From an uncultured Burkholderiales bacterium (GTDB lineage: Bacteria > Pseudomonadota > Gammaproteobacteria > Burkholderiales > Burkholderiaceae_C): a stretch of DNA of 21,047 bases. The stretch is taken from positions 1 through 21,047 of the forward strand of contig CAISQQ010000479.1 in assembly GCA_903887655.1 (NCBI GenBank), in the 5' to 3' direction. A program made the translations under genes and the position numbers. Below the pieces are notes generated by a model that was not told the origin of the DNA, made no database searches, and was given only the letters and a program-made list of their open reading frames with translations. Shown piece after piece: positions 1 to 7,582 of the stretch (its first letter is position 1; each line of letters starts with the position of its first letter).

Positions 1-5
1 CTCAT
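1..5 (-). CDS. Start of a third operon gene, cut by the window edge
   Basis: Read on the minus strand, the last five bases are ATGAG. The ATG (5-3) overlaps the TGA stop (4-2) of the EutA-like gene in the ATGA arrangement that also joins the cupin and EutA-like genes. This suggests a translationally coupled gene continuing outside the window. No protein can be read. An ethanolamine ammonia-lyase subunit or a related B12-dependent enzyme would be a natural guess from the EutA neighbour, but that is inference only. Confidence 0.45.
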
Positions 6-1555
6 GATTTGCTTTCATTACCCTTGGCTTCCAAACTAAATCCGCTTTTACCAAGCCCACTTGAGGATGGAAAGACCAAAGATTTGATCACCACGGGTAC
101 AGCTCCCGAGGTCTCCAGCATCGCACCGATGTCGACATAATCAAGTTCTGTGAGTGTCACCCCGTCAACCGATATCACAGGAACCCCAAAGTGACGTTCT
201 TGCTGACAGTGAATACCAATGAGGCCAGCACAATCCGCTTCACCCACCAAGACCACGGGCTGCTTTTTTGAGATCAAGGCGTCCAAGCCGATTTGAACAC
301 CTTGGCAAAATGCATCCAATCGGGCGTAACTCGCTGATCCACCCCATTCATAGAACATGGCCACCACCACTCCTCCGTCTTGTAAATCGAGCCGACGCAG
401 TGATTTACGAATTGCTTGTGCAATAACTTGTGGATCCAAGATCTCCGACGTCAAAGTCATTTCTGGAGCGATCACTGCAATGTTGCGAAGCGGCAGAGTC
501 TCTTTGGGTTCGACAAAAATGGTACTGCCACTGACCTGGACGGTGTATTGTGAGGCTCCCACAACCGTGGCACGAATACCCTGTATGGGTTCAAGCATTT
601 CAACACTGGGCCACTGCTCAAGCACCAAGCGTTTGACCTCACGGGCCAAATCGGGCCCCAAGTCATTGAAACTGTTGACTTGTTTGTCATAGATGTATTC
701 TGAAACACCACCAGAAAATGTGAGAATCTCGGGTGTATGAGCGTACTCCATGGAGTCCAGACGCAACAGGGCTATCGCGGCATCAGGCAATGAAGCACTG
801 GGCAGACGATGGCTCACCTCAAGTACGCGCTGGGCCATCAATTGAACCAGCTTTAATCGATCACCCTCACTCAAAGGCTCACCCAAGACCAAATCGATGT
901 GGGCTTCACGGGCCAATTGTTTCGCCGCTTCTTCGATTCGATTTACGAACCCATGGTCATCAAACGACACAATACGAGCACCCACATCAAGTGCGGTAAT
1001 GTCAACGACTTGACCGTGACGACAAACCGCGAACTTGGTGGTACCACCACCCATGTCAATATTCATCACCGTTTGGCCTGTTCGGATGGACAACGCTGCG
1101 GCACCAGAACCAAAGGCAGCCAACGTGGTCTCCAGCGCATCGCCCGCGCTCACGGACACAAATTTACCCGCCTCTTTGGCAAACAGGTCTGCAATTGCAC
1201 GCGCATTGCTCCTTCGAACGGCCACACCCGTCAAAATCAAGGCGCCCGTATCAATTTTGTCGGGAGTGATTCCTGCTTCTTCATATTGAGCATTGATGAA
1301 TTGCCCCAAACGATCTGCATCAATGGTCTGATTCTCAGCGTAGGGTGTGAGCAGCACATCCGACTCGTGCAAAACAGTCCTCTCACTGACGATATAGCGG
1401 TTGTCCAAACGCTCCATCACCAACCGCGAAAAAACCAAATGTGAGGTAGATGATCCAATATCCACCCCGACACTAATGAGGACGATTTCATCCTCCACTT
1501 CAAGACTGCGCTTGATGTTGCTGAAAAAAATCCGCCCGCCAGCGTCTTCGCTCAT
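2..1555 (-). CDS. eutA: EutA-type reactivating factor for ethanolamine ammonia-lyase (ASKHA ATPase)
   Basis: The 517-residue product matches the EutA family along its length. EutA uses ATP to release damaged cobalamin from the B12-dependent ethanolamine ammonia-lyase EutBC in the cytoplasm. The ASKHA ATPase motifs are visible: phosphate-1 loop VGVDIGSST (about 29-37), phosphate-2 loop NIDMGGGTT (165-173) and adenosine loop FSGGVSE (280-286). The C-terminal YVDIG...PVVIKSLVFPSS matches the end of enteric EutA. It is about 50 residues longer than the E. coli protein (467 from memory), partly from some 28 extra N-terminal residues. The ATG start is fixed by a 4-base ATGA overlap with the cupin stop, implying translational coupling. 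No EutBC is visible, so the client could be another B12 lyase. The family is near certain; the substrate is not. Confidence 0.88.
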   Translation of the reverse strand: MSEDAGGRIFFSNIKRSLEVEDEIVLISVGVDIGSSTSHLVFSRLVMERLDNRYIVSERTVLHESDVLLTPYAENQTIDADRLGQFINAQYEEAGITPDKIDTGALILTGVAVRRSNARAIADLFAKEAGKFVSVSAGDALETTLAAFGSGAAALSIRTGQTVMNIDMGGGTTKFAVCRHGQVVDITALDVGARIVSFDDHGFVNRIEEAAKQLAREAHIDLVLGEPLSEGDRLKLVQLMAQRVLEVSHRLPSASLPDAAIALLRLDSMEYAHTPEILTFSGGVSEYIYDKQVNSFNDLGPDLAREVKRLVLEQWPSVEMLEPIQGIRATVVGASQYTVQVSGSTIFVEPKETLPLRNIAVIAPEMTLTSEILDPQVIAQAIRKSLRRLDLQDGGVVVAMFYEWGGSASYARLDAFCQGVQIGLDALISKKQPVVLVGEADCAGLIGIHCQQERHFGVPVISVDGVTLTELDYVDIGAMLETSGAVPVVIKSLVFPSSSGLGKSGFSLEAKGNESKS

Positions 1556-2775
1556 TTCTTGACGAAGTTAGCTTGTCCCTCGGGTACCTCATACCATGCT
1601 GGGTCCATGCGGTCGGGAACCCCGTTGGCCTTGATCAAAGCTTGATATTCTTGGCGGATGTAAGGGTCTTCCATCCAATAGGGAATGGCTGTACCACCCT
1701 CTTCAGTGAGTTCTTGCGCGGTGTAATCGGTGTGTTTTTCACCAGGAGCGCCAGGATCACGGCCTGGATTGTGCGGACCAAACCAGGCGGTCAAGCGAAG
1801 CGGCTCTTGACCGGCACTGAAGTGTTGGTGATACCAACGCGCTCCACCAGGTGCAGCCGACACCAAACCAACCGGTTCATAATCAATACGTTTGACCACC
1901 TCAGGTTTACCATCTTTCCAGGGGTTGATGCCTTCTTTTTCGGGCCAAGTGTAGGTATAACCTTTGCCGTTGAGACAAATCAAAACTGCTGCCGAGGTGT
2001 GCGCATGCGCTTTGGAGTAACGACCATTTTCATGCTGTCCAATCCAGAAATAAAAACAATTGTTGGTCATGAAAGGCTCTATGCGGCGGTAGCCTGGTGA
2101 GCGTCGATTGTCTAGAGGTAAGTCACAGTGAACCACATCAGGGATGAAGTTGGTGCGACGCATGGCCAAGCCTCTCACAGGATCGGGCTCAATTTCATCT
2201 TGTGCTTTGTAAAAATCATCTGCACCGTTGAAGCGGTCTTTGAATATAAAGGGGTTATTGAAAACTGCCTCTGTATTTTGTAGCATATTGAGCACATTGG
2301 GAGCGGTGGTGCCGCCAAGCAGGAGCGCTCCGCTATTGGTCGCATTCACAATGCGATGCCATGCATTGATGGGAATCGAAAACATGGAGCCTTTTTGCCA
2401 TTCAAAGACATGTTTCTTTTGATCTCCCTCTTGCCACACTTCGGTAGTACCCCGGCCTTCGACAACCAAGTAAATCTCCTCATACATGTGGCGCTCTGGG
2501 TGAAGCGCACCTGCTGCGGGTACCTCCACCACGTGACAGCCCCAACGGGTCTCGGTGCCATACAACTGGATATAGTGGCCTTTACCACCCGTTCTTTTCC
2601 ATGGCATCAACGCCAAATTTTGCACTTTACTGATGCCTACACCCCGAAAGACTGGGATGCCCTCCTCTTGCATGAAAGCGTCGTAGGGGGTGGGCTGTTT
2701 TTTGAATTCGCCAAAGCCAGCACGCTTGTGTCCTGCAGGTTCGTGCCAATGGCTGGTGTCTTTATCGTGAGGCAT
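1552..2775 (-). CDS. Bicupin protein coupled to eutA
   Basis: A 407-residue protein with two cupin domains. The first (about 80-160) carries candidate metal ligands H92, H96, E100 and H140; the second (about 240-335) carries H257 and H259 with the later pair H316/H318. Cupins usually bind Fe or Mn and act as dioxygenases, isomerases or sensors; no specific reaction can be read here. No signal peptide is seen from this start. A TTG start at 2883 would add 36 hydrophobic residues, but it lies about 3 bases from the predicted transcription start and has no ribosome site, so ATG at 2775 is preferred. That ATG has only a weak Shine-Dalgarno. The stop overlaps the eutA start (ATGA), so a role tied to the B12 lyase or its substrate is inferred. 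Similar proteins are, from memory, sometimes labelled ethanolamine ammonia-lyase-activating; I cannot confirm that. Confidence 0.8.
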   Translation of the reverse strand: MPHDKDTSHWHEPAGHKRAGFGEFKKQPTPYDAFMQEEGIPVFRGVGISKVQNLALMPWKRTGGKGHYIQLYGTETRWGCHVVEVPAAGALHPERHMYEEIYLVVEGRGTTEVWQEGDQKKHVFEWQKGSMFSIPINAWHRIVNATNSGALLLGGTTAPNVLNMLQNTEAVFNNPFIFKDRFNGADDFYKAQDEIEPDPVRGLAMRRTNFIPDVVHCDLPLDNRRSPGYRRIEPFMTNNCFYFWIGQHENGRYSKAHAHTSAAVLICLNGKGYTYTWPEKEGINPWKDGKPEVVKRIDYEPVGLVSAAPGGARWYHQHFSAGQEPLRLTAWFGPHNPGRDPGAPGEKHTDYTAQELTEEGGTAIPYWMEDPYIRQEYQALIKANGVPDRMDPAWYEVPEGQANFVKK

Positions 2776-2892
2776 GGTGATTGAAGGGGGGTTAAAAAAC
2801 AATTTAAAAATCCACGGCAATGAAGCGGGGATGAGATTCGTCACGCAGGTGAACAGCCCAAAATGTTCCACCCAAAAGAACAACGTTTTGAT

Positions 2893-2921
2893 ATCTTAAA
2901 CACATGCCCAAAAAGCGTCAA
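2893..2921 (-). promoter_or_regulatory. Sigma70-type promoter of the cupin-eutA operon
   Basis: On the minus strand TTGACG (2921-2916, 5 of 6 to consensus) is followed after exactly 17 bases by TAAGAT (2898-2893, 4 of 6). The predicted transcript starts near 2886, leaving about 110 bases of leader before the cupin ATG at 2775. This placement argues against the upstream TTG start at 2883. Confidence 0.55.
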
Positions 2922-2944
2922 TACAGACAATGACTAAGAAGCGC

Positions 2945-2961
2945 TCGGGGACAATCGGGGA
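2945..2961. repeat. Short direct repeat TCGGGGA, two copies 10 bases apart
   Basis: TCGGGGA occurs at 2945-2951 and 2955-2961, one helical turn apart, in the 295-base divergent region between the cupin gene and the permease gene and upstream of the predicted -35 box of the cupin promoter. This could be an activator site or chance. Apart from this and the promoter I see nothing else convincing in 2776-3070, and no clear promoter for the permease gene. Confidence 0.25.
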
Positions 2962-3070
2962 AGTGTGCCAGTGGGTTTGATGGGCTCTGTTAAGCTTAGA
3001 CGGCCTTGATCAGGGTAAAACACCGCACCCGTCTCGGTCGTGACTCAACACCCTTTGCCCACCAACCAAC

Positions 3071-5623
3071 ATGTCCACCAGCGCTTATTCAATGAATGTT
3101 TTCAAAACAGCTTTGCGCTCGACCTTGCGTGACTTTCGCTCGGGCGAACTCAAACTGCTGGTGTTTTCAGTTTGCCTGGGTGTTGCCGCCATGAGTTCGG
3201 TGTCTTTTTTATCCGATCGACTTGAGCGCGGTTTGGAGTCGCATGCAACTGAACTCATGGGGGGCGACTTGGTGGTGGTGAGTGACCATGAGGTTTCGTT
3301 GGAATTCAAACAACAAGCCCAGGCCTTGGAGCTGGAGATGACCCAAACTTTAACGCTCTCGACCATGGCGCGCTCGAACCAATCGTCCAATGGATCCACG
3401 CACTTGGTGTCTCTCAAAGCCGTGGAAAACCGCTATCCCCTCAAGGGCGTGGTCAAGCTTCAAGACGCTTTGGCCGCCCAAGCCCAAGGAGCGACAACAG
3501 CAGCAAAAAGTCTGAACAGCCCCTTGCCTGGGCAGGCTTGGGTCGATCCGAGTGTGCTCGATTTTTTGTCTGTTTCCGTTGGTCAAAGCATTGTTTTGGG
3601 CGATGCCAGCTTGCGCGTGCAAGCTGTCATTGAAGATGAGCCCGATAAAGGCTCGGGCTTCATGAATTTCTCCCCTCGGGTGATGATCAATGTCGCTGAC
3701 TTGGCCTCCACCCATTTGGTGCTGGAAGGCTCACGGATCAATTGGAGATTGGCTCTGGTTGGAAGCCCTGAGCATTTGAATCAGTACCAAAAGTGGCTCA
3801 AGACGAAACTTCAGGATCAAAGCGCCAGAGGCATTCGGCTCGAAACCCTTAAAGATGGACGACCGGAGATGCGCGCCACCTTGGACAAAGCCTCAGAGTT
3901 CTTGCACTTGGTCTCTTTGCTGTGTGCGTTGCTCTGCGCTGTGGCAGTGGCTTTGGCAGCCAGGGGCTTTGCCATGAAGCGGCTCAATGACTGTGCGCTC
4001 TATCGGGTATTGGGCCAAACCCAGTCCAGTATCGAGCGGGTCTTTTTACTCGAGTTTGGGGTCGTGGGCCTGATCGCTTCAGCAACGGGTCTCGGTTTGG
4101 GGTTTGGCATGCATCTGGGCTTGATCGAACTGCTCAAAGGCCTGTTGGATACCCAGTTGCCTTGGCCCTCAACCAGACCTTGGTGGCAAGGCCTGGCCAT
4201 CGGACTCACCTTGCTCATGACCTTTGGTTGGCCGCCCATCATGCAGCTCTCGCGCGTGACGCCCATGCGCATCATTCGCCGCGATCTCGACCCGCCCAAA
4301 GGCATCACTCTTGGGGTGCTGATCTTGGGACTGAGCGGCTTAGGCGCGCTCTTGGTGATGGTGAGCCAACACTTGAAGCTCGGCCTCATGGTGGTGGGCG
4401 GATTTGCGCTGGCCATTGTGCTCTTTGCCGTGCTCACTTGGGCCTTTATACAACTCTTGCTGTGGGTTCAAAGCAGGGCCTCCTTTCCAATAGGACTGAC
4501 CCTGGCGACCCGGCAGTTGACCTCTAGACCTGCCTACACCTTGCTGCAAGTGAGCGCCTTGTCGGTGGGCTTACTGGCATTGATGTTGTTGGTCTTGCTG
4601 AGAACAGACTTGATCCAAAGTTGGCAAAAAAGTTCCCCCAAAGACGCACCCAACCGCTTTGTCATCAATTTATCGCCCTCTCAAAGTGAACCGTTTCAAG
4701 ACTACTTGCGCTCCCACAACGTGGGGAGTTTTGATTGGTACCCCATGTTCAGGGGTCGATTGATTGGTATTAACGGCCGAGCCGTGAGTGCGCAAGATTA
4801 CAGCGACGATCAAGCACGCCGCTTGGTCGATCACTCTTTTAACCTGTCGTTCAGCGCCCATTCGCCCGAGCACAACCGCATCACCCTGGGCGATTGGAGC
4901 GCACAATCTCCCAAGGGCTTGAGCGTGGAAGCGGGTATGGCCAAAACATTGGGGCTTTCCATGGGTGACCGGATGGTCTTTGACGTGGCGGGTGAATCAC
5001 AAGAGGGAGTGATCACGTCTATACGCGAGGTCAATTGGACTTCCATGAGGGCCAATTTCTTTGTCATGTTCAACACCGACAGCATGCCCGATTTACCCTT
5101 GACTTACATCTCTTCTTTTCGTGCTCCCAACGAACCCCATTTTGACAATGCATTGATTCATCAATTCCCCAACATCACCGAGGTGGACATGGATGCCACC
5201 CTCACTCAAATTCAATCGATCCTTGACCAAGTTACTTTGGCGATTGAGGCCTTGTTTCTGTTCACCTTGGCCGCAGGCTTGGGTGTTTTGTTTGCCGCTA
5301 TTGGGCTGTCGAGAAACGAGCGCCTTCGCGATCAGGCCATCTTGCGCGCTTTGGGGGCCACCCAACACCTGCTCATTCGCGTGCAACGCACTGAACTCAT
5401 CGCCATGGGTGCACTGTCTGGATTGTTAGCCAGCACCATGGCGTGGCTGATTGGGGGCGCCTTGGCCAAGTATGTGTTTGACTTCACCTGGTCACCCAAT
5501 GGCTTTTTGCTGCTTCAAGGGATTTTGGCGGGTGCTGCTTTGGCCTGGGTGGCCGGAAGTTGGGGACTGAAGGGGGTCTTGAGTAACCCCGTGATGCAAA
5601 CCCTTAGGAATTCAGCGCTCTAA
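3071..5623 (+). CDS. FtsX/YbbP-like ABC-type permease
   Basis: The 850-residue membrane protein resembles E. coli YbbP (about 804 residues): an N-terminal TM segment (about 28-47), a large periplasmic domain with SDRLERGLE and ELMGGDL early on, a central TM bundle (about 275-460 plus one near 490-510), a second periplasmic domain, and three C-terminal TM segments (about 720-835). This is the duplicated MacB/FtsX permease layout. Such permeases normally work with an ATPase (YbbA) in envelope lipid or lipoprotein transport; none is adjacent, so it must use one encoded elsewhere. ATG at 3071 is used. ATG at 3092 (residue 8, MNVFKTALRST) fits the usual family N-terminus equally well, and neither has a clear ribosome site. 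The next gene starts 118 bases downstream. Confidence 0.85.
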   Translation: MSTSAYSMNVFKTALRSTLRDFRSGELKLLVFSVCLGVAAMSSVSFLSDRLERGLESHATELMGGDLVVVSDHEVSLEFKQQAQALELEMTQTLTLSTMARSNQSSNGSTHLVSLKAVENRYPLKGVVKLQDALAAQAQGATTAAKSLNSPLPGQAWVDPSVLDFLSVSVGQSIVLGDASLRVQAVIEDEPDKGSGFMNFSPRVMINVADLASTHLVLEGSRINWRLALVGSPEHLNQYQKWLKTKLQDQSARGIRLETLKDGRPEMRATLDKASEFLHLVSLLCALLCAVAVALAARGFAMKRLNDCALYRVLGQTQSSIERVFLLEFGVVGLIASATGLGLGFGMHLGLIELLKGLLDTQLPWPSTRPWWQGLAIGLTLLMTFGWPPIMQLSRVTPMRIIRRDLDPPKGITLGVLILGLSGLGALLVMVSQHLKLGLMVVGGFALAIVLFAVLTWAFIQLLLWVQSRASFPIGLTLATRQLTSRPAYTLLQVSALSVGLLALMLLVLLRTDLIQSWQKSSPKDAPNRFVINLSPSQSEPFQDYLRSHNVGSFDWYPMFRGRLIGINGRAVSAQDYSDDQARRLVDHSFNLSFSAHSPEHNRITLGDWSAQSPKGLSVEAGMAKTLGLSMGDRMVFDVAGESQEGVITSIREVNWTSMRANFFVMFNTDSMPDLPLTYISSFRAPNEPHFDNALIHQFPNITEVDMDATLTQIQSILDQVTLAIEALFLFTLAAGLGVLFAAIGLSRNERLRDQAILRALGATQHLLIRVQRTELIAMGALSGLLASTMAWLIGGALAKYVFDFTWSPNGFLLLQGILAGAALAWVAGSWGLKGVLSNPVMQTLRNSAL

Positions 5624-5741
5624 AATCAAAACAACTTGTCAACACGGCTTCGATCAACCACTGAACCGAGGATCTTCATCAAATGGGTCGTCCCACCTTG
5701 GGCGACACTGAGTTTGATGTTGCCAGGGTTCACCTTTTGCC

Positions 5742-6146
5742 ATGACTCACGAACTTGAAGAATCCCTCCCGGCCAGCACCCCCTATGAGCGTTTGGGCGG
5801 TGAGGATCGAGTGCGCGAACTCACCCAACGGTTTTACCATCTCATGGACTGCGAAGAGGCTTACCAGGAGCTGCGTGCCGTGCATGGGCCTGAGCTGAGC
5901 CACGCTCAAGAACGTCTTTTTTGGTTCTTGTCGGGCTGGCTTGGTGGCCCCGCTCTTTACCAAGAACAGGTGGGACACCCGATGCTGCGAGCCCGTCACT
6001 TACCGTTCAAGATTGGTATTTTGGAGCGCAACCAATGGCTGCTGTGCATGCACCAGGCCATGTCTGAGCTGGGCGTTGAGGAGGATCTCAAAGACCAACT
6101 CGCGCAGAGTTTTTTCAAAACAGCAGACTGGATGCGCAACAGTTGA
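5742..6146 (+). CDS. Group II truncated haemoglobin
   Basis: The 134-residue protein is a 2-over-2 globin of group II (TrHbO type). Key residues: Tyr B10 (Y32, in RFYHLMD), the proximal haem ligand His F8 (H86, in the GHPMLRARHLPFKIG block at 78-92) and the group II Trp G8 (W99, in ERNQWLLCMH). The family binds O2 with high affinity and is linked to oxygen or nitric oxide handling and peroxide chemistry; which applies here is unknown. It is soluble, with no signal peptide. It follows the permease by 118 bases without a clear promoter, so it may be co-transcribed, and it converges on the Smr gene. The Shine-Dalgarno before the ATG is weak. Confidence 0.93.
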   Translation: MTHELEESLPASTPYERLGGEDRVRELTQRFYHLMDCEEAYQELRAVHGPELSHAQERLFWFLSGWLGGPALYQEQVGHPMLRARHLPFKIGILERNQWLLCMHQAMSELGVEEDLKDQLAQSFFKTADWMRNS

Positions 6147-6157
6147 GACCCACACGT

Positions 6158-6170
6158 CAGCCGTCGGCTG
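6158..6170. other. Small hairpin between convergent genes
   Basis: CAGCC, a 3-base loop and GGCTG form a perfect GC-rich 5-bp stem in the 69-base gap between the convergent globin and Smr genes. The place fits a bidirectional transcription stop, but no T-run follows on either strand, so intrinsic termination is doubtful. Confidence 0.25.
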
Positions 6171-6215
6171 GTGCGGTTGAGGTCTTGCGGGAGACAACGC
6201 CTAACGAGCGACCCC

Positions 6216-6854
6216 TTATAAAGCCCCTTTGAGCAAAACCACGAGCGCACCTGCACCGCCTTCCGAGGCCTTGGCCTGAACAAAGGCCAGTACCTCATTT
6301 TTTTGCACCAACCAAGTCTGGGTTTTGGCTTTAAGAACAGACTCTTTGCCAGGAGAACCCAACCCTTTGCCGTGCACCACCCGCACGCAGCGCCACCCCA
6401 TTTTGCTGGCATCTCTGATGAACTGGTTGAGACTTTCACGGGCCTCTTCACGCCTGAGTCCGTGCAAGTCAATTTGGCCTTGAATGGACCACCCGCCTGT
6501 GCGCAGCTTTTTCGTCACATCCAGTCCGATGCCTGGGCGGCGAAAACTCAGTTGGTCATCCACATCAAGCAAAGTTGAGGCATCAAACTCATCACTCAAG
6601 CTCGCTTGCAGCACCGCTTGGTCGTCCTTGATTTGCTGAAATGCAATGGGCTCGGGTGGCGTGGTTTTGAGGCGAACACGTTGGCCGTGTTGAATCGGCA
6701 AGACTGGCCCCACCGCCTTCAAGAAAAGATTCATTTGTGACTGGCGCACTTTTTCTTGCTCGATCTCCAATTGACGTTTCTGGGCTTCGAGCTCTTGCTG
6801 ACGGCTGAGTTCCTCCTTGAGCTTGGCCAAGTCGGTCAGTGATTTGGATTTCAA
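6216..6854 (-). CDS. Smr-domain protein (MutS2-like C-terminal nuclease domain)
   Basis: The 212-residue protein has a charged, Glu/Gln-rich N-terminal helix (about 8-45), a linker and a C-terminal Smr domain (about 126-211). The hallmark motifs are IDLHGL (128-133), VVHGKG (159-164) and the glycine turn GGAGA (199-203). Stand-alone Smr proteins in proteobacteria are nucleases or nucleic-acid binders; E. coli SmrB cleaves mRNA at collided ribosomes. I cannot tell whether this one acts on DNA or RNA. The start must be TTG at 6854 (MKSKSLTDLAKL), since no ATG or GTG lies upstream in frame before a stop and the next ATG (residue 41) would lose the conserved N-terminal helix. No good ribosome site precedes it. 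Confidence 0.85.
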   Translation of the reverse strand: MKSKSLTDLAKLKEELSRQQELEAQKRQLEIEQEKVRQSQMNLFLKAVGPVLPIQHGQRVRLKTTPPEPIAFQQIKDDQAVLQASLSDEFDASTLLDVDDQLSFRRPGIGLDVTKKLRTGGWSIQGQIDLHGLRREEARESLNQFIRDASKMGWRCVRVVHGKGLGSPGKESVLKAKTQTWLVQKNEVLAFVQAKASEGGAGALVVLLKGAL

Positions 6855-7035
6855 GTTGTTGGCCCCATGTTGAACGAAAAAGGTGAGTCGTGCGCATGAT
6901 ATCGCGATGTGCCATGGGCGCCAACATGGGCCGCATGGACGCCGCCAAGGCTGAGAGATCCTGGTGAGCAGTCACGGCTGGCGGCCCAAACGGCGCATTT
7001 CACCATCGAAGAAACAGACCCAGCAGCCTGTTTTT

Positions 7036-7063
7036 TTGACAGCAAAGTCGTCGAAATTTTAAA
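7036..7063 (+). promoter_or_regulatory. Predicted fkpB-ispH promoter
   Basis: A perfect -35 hexamer TTGACA (7036-7041) is followed after 16 bases by TTTAAA (7058-7063, 4 of 6). The predicted start near 7070 gives a leader of about 70 bases to the fkpB ATG. The downstream pair is ATGA-coupled, so this would drive both genes. Confidence 0.45.
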
Positions 7064-7069
7064 GACGAC
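7047..7069. repeat. Inverted repeat over the fkpB promoter
   Basis: GTCGTC (7047-7052) and GACGAC (7064-7069) are perfect inverted arms around 11 AT-rich bases. They flank and cover the predicted -10 box, a position typical of a repressor operator. No regulator is known to me for this site. Confidence 0.35.
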
Positions 7070-7138
7070 AGGCCAAATCAGCCCTAAAATGCAAAGCTAT
7101 TCTTTCATTGATCATTCAACTTTGTGCAAAATGCAACC

Positions 7139-7582
7139 ATGACCCCTCGAATTGACGCCCACTCCTTCGTCACCTTGCACTACAGGCTCAGTGGCAATAA
7201 GGGCGATGTGATCAACACCTTCCAGGACAAACCCGCCACCTTGACGCTGGGTGCCAGTGAGCTGTCGCCCGCCTTGGAGTCTCGGTTGTTGGGCCTTGAA
7301 GAAGGCGCCCATGTGACGCTGAACATTGCCGCTGGGGATGCTTTTGGCCCCAAAAATCCTGAGATGCAGCAGTGGGTCAAACGGTCCTTGCTTGCCAAAC
7401 TTGGAGATCCTCTGGAAGTCTATCAAGTCGGTGACGTGGTGCAGTTTCCCACTCCCAACGGAGAGGGCCAGTATGCAGGTACGGTCATGGATATTTCAGA
7501 CTCAGCCATTCAGTTTGACTTCAATCATCCCTTGGCTGGTGAGGCAGTGGTGTTTGAAGTCAAGGTGCTGGGGGTTTTATGA
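7139..7582 (+). CDS. fkpB: FKBP-type peptidyl-prolyl isomerase, SlpA/FkpB type
   Basis: The 147-residue protein is close to E. coli FkpB (149). This cytoplasmic FKBP with an inserted-flap domain catalyses cis-trans isomerisation of Xaa-Pro bonds and has chaperone activity. Visible: the FKBP strand VTLHYRLSG near the N-terminus, the insert-in-flap region (about 65-120), and the family signature DFNHPLAGE (127-135) before the last strand. ATG at 7139 is chosen over an in-frame GTG at 7124 because MTPRIDAHSFVTLHY fits the family length. The stop overlaps the ispH start as ATGA. The fkpB-ispH pair is a conserved proteobacterial arrangement, which supports both calls. Confidence 0.95.
   Translation: MTPRIDAHSFVTLHYRLSGNKGDVINTFQDKPATLTLGASELSPALESRLLGLEEGAHVTLNIAAGDAFGPKNPEMQQWVKRSLLAKLGDPLEVYQVGDVVQFPTPNGEGQYAGTVMDISDSAIQFDFNHPLAGEAVVFEVKVLGVL

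Larger units (their letters stand above)
6855..7138. other. Divergent intergenic region, smr / fkpB
   Basis: These 284 bases separate the divergent Smr and fkpB genes. The right half is AT-rich and carries the predicted fkpB promoter and an inverted repeat. In the left half I see only short open frames without a ribosome site or family resemblance, and no clear promoter for the Smr gene. Confidence 0.5.

Noticed and set aside
899..1444. Open frame of 181 codons on the plus strand inside eutA
   Set aside because: It is antisense to a clear EutA homologue, has no ribosome site and its protein resembles nothing known.
6851..7045. 64-codon minus-strand frame ending in a TTGA overlap with the Smr start
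   Set aside because: The overlap looked like coupling, but the protein is low-complexity, lacks a ribosome site and lies partly over the fkpB promoter region. Probably chance.
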